A stretch of 64,000 nt of DNA from Nitrospira sp. ND1. GTDB taxonomy: Bacteria; Nitrospirota; Nitrospiria; Nitrospirales; Nitrospiraceae. The notes under the pieces are model-generated. The model was given only the letters and a program-made list of their open reading frames with translations. It was not told the DNA's origin and searched no databases. Position numbers and translations under genes: made by a program. The stretch covers positions 1,945,089 to 2,009,088 of the forward strand of contig NZ_FWEX01000006.1 in NCBI RefSeq assembly GCF_900170025.1, written 5' to 3'. This document shows positions 60,019 through 64,000 of the stretch, piece after piece (the first letter of the stretch is position 1; every line of letters starts with the position of its first letter).

Positions 60019-62727
60019 ATGGAGAACCAGCGTCCGGACCCCGATGCCTTGCTGAGGCGCGTGCAGGCTGAAGAGGCCGAACAGGTGCGCGGCAAGTTGA
60101 AGGTGTTTTTCGGCGCGACTGCAGGGGTTGGGAAGACCTATGCCATGTTGCAAGCGGCACATGAGCAGCAACGCGACGGCATCGATGTGATGATCGGGTG
60201 GGTTGAGACTCACGGCCGGGCCGAAACGGAAGCCCTGGTTCAGGGGTTGCCGGTTCTTCCATCCCGGGAAGTGGTATATGGAGGCTCCAGGCTCCGTGAT
60301 TTCGATCTGGACGCAGCCCTGTCGCGCCGGCCGCAGCTTTTGCTAATGGATGAACTGGCGCATACGAATGCCCCTGGGTCCAGGCATCCCAAGCGGTGGC
60401 AGGATGTGAGGGAACTCCTGCAGGCCGGTATCCACGTCTATACTACCGTCAACGTGCAGCATATCGAAGGCCTCAATGACGCCGTGGCCCAAATTACCGG
60501 TATTCGCGTGAGCGAAACCGTGCCGGATTCCATTCTCGAACAAGCTGACGACGTCGAATTGGTGGATCTTCCCCCGGACGATCTCCTGCAACGGCTCAAG
60601 GACGGCAAGGTCTATCTGCCGGACCAGGCGCAGCATGCCATCAAACACTTCTTTCGGAAAGGCAACTTGATCGCGTTGCGTGAGATGGCTCTGCGTCGGA
60701 CGGCTGAGCGAGTCGATCAACAAATGGAAGTGTATCGCCGGGACCATGCGGTCGTCGGCACCTGGCCGGCAGCGGAAACCATCCTGGTCTGCGTGAATCT
60801 AAAATCCCGCGGGCCGATGTTGGTTCGCGCGGCCAGAAAGATGGCTACGGGCCTCCATGCCAGGTGGATCGCGGTCTATGTGGAAACGTCCATACATCTG
60901 CGGTTGACTGAGCAGGAGCGGAGCCAAGGTGTCGACACCCTGCGGTTGGCCGAGCGTATGGGCGCAGAGACAGTGACGTTGACCGGGGATGACGTGAGTG
61001 CGCAGCTGTTGGCGTATGCCCGGAGCCGCAATGTCACTAAAATCATTGTCGGAAAACCATTGCGCTCGCGCTGGAAGGAATGGCTGTTCGGTTCGGTGGT
61101 GGACGACCTCGTTCGCGGGAGCGGAGATATCGATATCTACGTCATGACCGGTGAAGCGGGGACCGGTCAACCTCTCGTGACCGGATTACTTCAACGGACC
61201 AGTGAGCGCCGGAACTACGGCTACGCCTCGGCGTTGGTGATGGCCTGCACGGCGCTGAGTGGGGTGATGGCTCCATACTTCGGGCAGGCCAATCTGATTA
61301 TGGTGTATCTGTTCGGGGTGGTGGTCATTGCCACCAGATGGGGACGAGGTCCTTCGGCGCTGGCGTCATTGATGAGCGTCGCGGCCTTCGATTTCTTTTT
61401 CATTCCCCCTTACTATTCATTCGCCGTTTCCGATGTGCAATATCTGCTGACATTTGCGGTCATGCTCGTGGTCGCGCTGCTGACCAGCGGGCTTGCGTCT
61501 CACAAGAGCCGGCAGGCCGAGTCGGCCTTGATTCGTGAACAACGAACTGCCGCGCTCTACGCCATGAGTAGAGAATTGATCACTCAGCGTGAAGTGAACA
61601 AGCTGGCTTCTGTCGCGTCCCGTCATATCCACGACGTGTTCCATTGCCAGGTGGCGGTGTTTCTGCCCGATCGAGACGGGCGGGTGCATCTCCATCGAGG
61701 CGATGCGCTCCACTTTGACCTCGATCCGAAAGAAGCCGGCATCTCGCAATGGGTCTTCGACCATAAAGAATCTGCTGGTCATGGCACGAATACCCTTTCC
61801 GGATCGGATTCGCTCTATCTGCCATTGTTAGGATCTCATGGGGCGGTTGGTGTCCTGGCGGTGCGATCGTCGCGACCCGCCGAATTACTGGCTCCGGAGC
61901 AGCTACATCTTCTCGAGACCTTTGCGAATCAGATGGCGTTGGCGTTGGAACGTGCGCGCCTGGCGGAAGAAACACAAGAAGCCCACGTGCAGACTGAAAC
62001 GGAGCGCATGCGAAACGCTGTGCTGAGCTCAGTGTCCCATGATCTCAGGACGCCGCTTGCCACGATTGTCGGAGCGAGCAGCGCGATACTGAACACGACC
62101 CGGCCCCTGTCGATTGAGAGTCAACACGAACTGGTCCGGTCCATCAGCGATGAGGCTGGTCGTCTGGATCGGTTGCTGAAGAACCTTCTCGATATGACCA
62201 AATTGGAGGCGGGTGCCATGCAGCTGCGAAAGGAATGGCATGCGCTGGAGGAAGTGGTCGGTACGGCGTTGGCTCGAGTGAAATCGCGCATCGCTACACA
62301 TCCGGTGTCGACAACGTTCCCGGACAGTCTCCCTCTGGTGCTCGTGGATGGCGTCTTGATCGAACAAGTGCTGATCAATTTATTGGAAAATGCTGCGAAA
62401 TATTCTCCTCCGGCCTCCCCCATCGATGTGACGGCCTCGGTGAAGGAAGGGATGATCGTGACGGAAGTCGCGGATCGAGGGCCCGGTATTCCGCGAGGGG
62501 AAGAGCGGAGGATCTTCGAAAAGTTTTATCAACTCCATCCCGATCGGGAAGGTGGCGTCGGGCTGGGACTGACGATTTGCCGAGGGATTATCGAATCCCA
62601 TGGCGGGCGCATTTGGGTGGAAGCCCGCTCCGGCGGCGGATCGAGCTTCTGCTTCACGCTTCCGACAGAGCACAATCAGCCGACGGTCGAACCGGAACAG
62701 AACGGGCATGACCGCGCAGTCACCTAG
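60019..62727 (+). CDS. kdpD: Sensor histidine kinase KdpD
   Basis: A 902-aa K+/turgor sensor. N-terminal KdpD domain with a Walker A site (GATAGVGKTYAM, about residues 31-42) and LLMDELAHTNAPGSRHPKRWQDV, then a USP-like domain (about 250-375), four TM helices (about 400-500) and a GAF-like domain (about 520-655). The histidine kinase core follows: SSVSHDLRTPLATIVG with His674, NLLENAAKYSPP (N box) and DRGPGIPRG/GLGLTICRGIIESHGG (G boxes). It phosphorylates KdpE. AGGAG is six bases before the start. Confidence 0.97.
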   Translation: MENQRPDPDALLRRVQAEEAEQVRGKLKVFFGATAGVGKTYAMLQAAHEQQRDGIDVMIGWVETHGRAETEALVQGLPVLPSREVVYGGSRLRDFDLDAALSRRPQLLLMDELAHTNAPGSRHPKRWQDVRELLQAGIHVYTTVNVQHIEGLNDAVAQITGIRVSETVPDSILEQADDVELVDLPPDDLLQRLKDGKVYLPDQAQHAIKHFFRKGNLIALREMALRRTAERVDQQMEVYRRDHAVVGTWPAAETILVCVNLKSRGPMLVRAARKMATGLHARWIAVYVETSIHLRLTEQERSQGVDTLRLAERMGAETVTLTGDDVSAQLLAYARSRNVTKIIVGKPLRSRWKEWLFGSVVDDLVRGSGDIDIYVMTGEAGTGQPLVTGLLQRTSERRNYGYASALVMACTALSGVMAPYFGQANLIMVYLFGVVVIATRWGRGPSALASLMSVAAFDFFFIPPYYSFAVSDVQYLLTFAVMLVVALLTSGLASHKSRQAESALIREQRTAALYAMSRELITQREVNKLASVASRHIHDVFHCQVAVFLPDRDGRVHLHRGDALHFDLDPKEAGISQWVFDHKESAGHGTNTLSGSDSLYLPLLGSHGAVGVLAVRSSRPAELLAPEQLHLLETFANQMALALERARLAEETQEAHVQTETERMRNAVLSSVSHDLRTPLATIVGASSAILNTTRPLSIESQHELVRSISDEAGRLDRLLKNLLDMTKLEAGAMQLRKEWHALEEVVGTALARVKSRIATHPVSTTFPDSLPLVLVDGVLIEQVLINLLENAAKYSPPASPIDVTASVKEGMIVTEVADRGPGIPRGEERRIFEKFYQLHPDREGGVGLGLTICRGIIESHGGRIWVEARSGGGSSFCFTLPTEHNQPTVEPEQNGHDRAVT

Positions 62728-62740
62728 GATCTGTTTGCAC

Positions 62741-63448
62741 ATGTCATCGACGCGGAGCCATGACGTGACCGTGCTGCTCATCGAAGATGAGGCGGAGATC
62801 AGGCGGTTCCTTCGCTCAACTTTGCCGGCTCATGGCTATCGGCTGTACGAAGCGACCACCGGCGCGGATGGACTGGCGCAGGCCTCCGCTCGCAATCCCG
62901 ACATTATTCTGCTCGATCTCGGTCTTCCCGATATGAACGGCACCGCAGTGATTGAGAAAATCCGCGCCTGGTCGAACATGCCGATCATCGTGCTTTCCGC
63001 ACGAGACCAGGAACAGGTCAAGGTGCAAGCCTTCGATCTTGGTGCCGATGACTACGTCACGAAACCGTTTGGCGTGGATGAATTGCTGGCCCGCATGCGC
63101 GCGGCTCTTAGGCATGCGACTCGCCCGGTTGGAGACGGGGTGGACGCGAGCTGTACGTTCGGCGATGTGACCGTCGATTTAGGGCGAAGACAAGTGTTTG
63201 TCTCGGGGGCGGAGATCCACCTCACGCCGATTGAATACAAGTTGCTGACGACGCTCGTGCGGTATGCCGGGAAGGTGGTGACGCATCGTCAGTTGCTCAA
63301 AGAAGTGTGGGGTCCCCTTCATGTAGACGAGGGACACTATTTGCGTGTGTATATGCGTCAATTGAGGAATAAGATCGAAGCCGATCCCGCTCAGCCGCGC
63401 CATTTAGTGACGGAATTGGGTGTCGGATATCGTCTCCGAACAGAATGA
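62741..63448 (+). CDS. kdpE: Response regulator KdpE (OmpR family)
   Basis: A 235-aa two-domain regulator. The receiver domain has VLLIEDEAEIRRFL, the phospho-acceptor Asp in IILLDLGLPDMNG, LSARDQ and the conserved Lys in DDYVTKPFG. The C-terminal winged helix (FGDVTVDLGRRQVFV ... LTPIEYKLLTTLVRYAGKVVTHRQLLKEVWG ... YMRQLRNKIEADP) binds DNA at direct repeats. ATG 62741 has AGGA 11 bases upstream; ATG 62708, overlapping kdpD, is also possible. Confidence 0.96.
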   Translation: MSSTRSHDVTVLLIEDEAEIRRFLRSTLPAHGYRLYEATTGADGLAQASARNPDIILLDLGLPDMNGTAVIEKIRAWSNMPIIVLSARDQEQVKVQAFDLGADDYVTKPFGVDELLARMRAALRHATRPVGDGVDASCTFGDVTVDLGRRQVFVSGAEIHLTPIEYKLLTTLVRYAGKVVTHRQLLKEVWGPLHVDEGHYLRVYMRQLRNKIEADPAQPRHLVTELGVGYRLRTE

Positions 63449-63462
63449 GAGCTCCAACGGAC

Positions 63463-63480
63463 TTTTACAGATTCTTTACG
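63463..63480 (+). promoter_or_regulatory. Second KdpE-like box, upstream of beta-barrel gene
   Basis: TTTTACAGATTC and TTTACG form two T-rich half-sites spaced about 11 bp, resembling the box at 54860-54877. It lies 15 bp after the kdpE stop and about 83 bp before the next start codon. Confidence 0.4.
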
Positions 63481-63562
63481 CCTCCATGTTCGCTTTTAAT
63501 CCTGTTTTGATGCGACATCACCTAATGTCTATGCCGTGAGAAGGTGGAGCGATGAGTGTCAG

Positions 63563-64000
63563 ATGAAACCTGCTTTGCTGTTGCATAACGATGTCGGCTC
63601 AGCCATGGAGACTGCTCCTGCCGGTTTTTTGCGCCGACTCTGGTGGGTACTTCTCCTCTGTACGTTGGTCGTACCGGCGCATGCCGGTGAAATCAGCATC
63701 GCACCCGATCCGATTCCGGCAACCGGCACTGACCTCTGGCATTACGGGGCCTACCTTGATGTCGGCTACGTCGTGAATCCAAACTTTCCAGAGAATCACC
63801 TCTGGCGGAATCGTGCGACGGCGGCGCGGCACAATGAGTTTGCTCCCAATATGGCCCTGGCCTATGTTCGGAAAGACGCGACTGAATCATCGCGTTGGGG
63901 CATGGAACTCGGTGTGCAAGGCGGCTACGACTCCGAACGCTTTGCGTTTTTACAGGGTGAGCGTGAAGTCGGCGGGGCCGATACGCTTCGGCACATCCAT
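63563..64000 (+). CDS. Outer-membrane beta-barrel protein, partial
   Basis: An open reading frame running off the window end (146 codons seen). The signal peptide core WWVLLLCTLVVPAHAGE is followed by WHYGAYLDVGYVVNPNFPENHLWRNRATAARHNEFAPNMALAYVRKD and SSRWGMELGVQGGYDSERF, alternating strands typical of the OmpL-like/BBP2 porin group. ATG 63605 is an alternative start directly at the signal peptide. The KdpE-like box upstream suggests K+-linked regulation and a role as an outer-membrane pore; both are inferred. Confidence 0.65.
   Translation, partial: MKPALLLHNDVGSAMETAPAGFLRRLWWVLLLCTLVVPAHAGEISIAPDPIPATGTDLWHYGAYLDVGYVVNPNFPENHLWRNRATAARHNEFAPNMALAYVRKDATESSRWGMELGVQGGYDSERFAFLQGEREVGGADTLRHIH

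Noticed and set aside
1-64000. tRNA, rRNA, CRISPR arrays, transposases, attachment sites
   Set aside because: All gaps over 100 bp were read for T-loop motifs, regularly spaced repeats and transposase motifs; none was found.

Overview
The window is a GC-rich (roughly 60% by eye) chromosomal segment of a Gram-negative bacterium. Outer-membrane and periplasmic genes support this: heptose synthesis for LPS, SurA/PpiC-type chaperones, lipoproteins and a beta-barrel protein. Codon use, many small CxxC proteins and the mix of households genes look like Nitrospira (Nitrospirota), but no taxon-defining gene such as nxr is present, so that assignment is inference. No tRNA, rRNA, CRISPR array, transposase or phage gene was seen.

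Layout. 1-7 kb (+): LemA/TPM membrane genes, murJ, ogt, dtd, an isoaspartyl-peptidase-type hydrolase and a VOC protein. 7-19.7 kb (mostly -): mtgA, divergent engB, then a long minus-strand run with two parvulin-type isomerases, mfd, heptose-1-P adenylyltransferase, dinB, a SprT-like protease, an unrecognised Gly-rich protein, gmhA and a qmcA/nfeD pair. 19.8-21.6 kb (+): an orphan CARF/Csm6-like protein, a thioesterase and a 37-aa membrane peptide. 21.7-37.7 kb: accessory genes mostly on minus. They include SGNH hydrolases, an amidase, lipoproteins, a low-GC TIR-like/HEPN two-gene cassette, a thermonuclease, hemL, paired CxxC micro-proteins, a secreted barnase-like RNase with barstar, and a histidine-phosphatase/phosphofructokinase fusion.

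37.8-46.9 kb (+): pyk, a secreted protein, a HAD phosphatase, an active/inactive M16 peptidase pair, an HTH-MBL fusion, two membrane HExxH proteins and an Lcl-domain protein. 47.2-54.7 kb (+): a six-gene hydrogenase-4-like membrane complex whose large subunit has lost all four NiFe-ligand cysteines. 55-63.5 kb (+): a complete Kdp potassium system (small peptide, kdpF, A, B, C, D, E) followed by the start of a beta-barrel gene cut by the window end. KdpE-like direct repeats lie before the kdp operon and before the barrel gene.

Main points to follow up are: (1) the TIR-TM/HEPN cassette with its own near-consensus promoter, the best candidate for an undescribed defence system; (2) the cysteine-less hydrogenase-like complex; (3) a roughly 125-bp palindromic repeat family whose same end faces a start codon 10-30 bp away in four of five copies; (4) the orphan CARF protein whose HEPN arginine is replaced by alanine; and (5) the phosphatase-PFK fusion with altered catalytic motifs.
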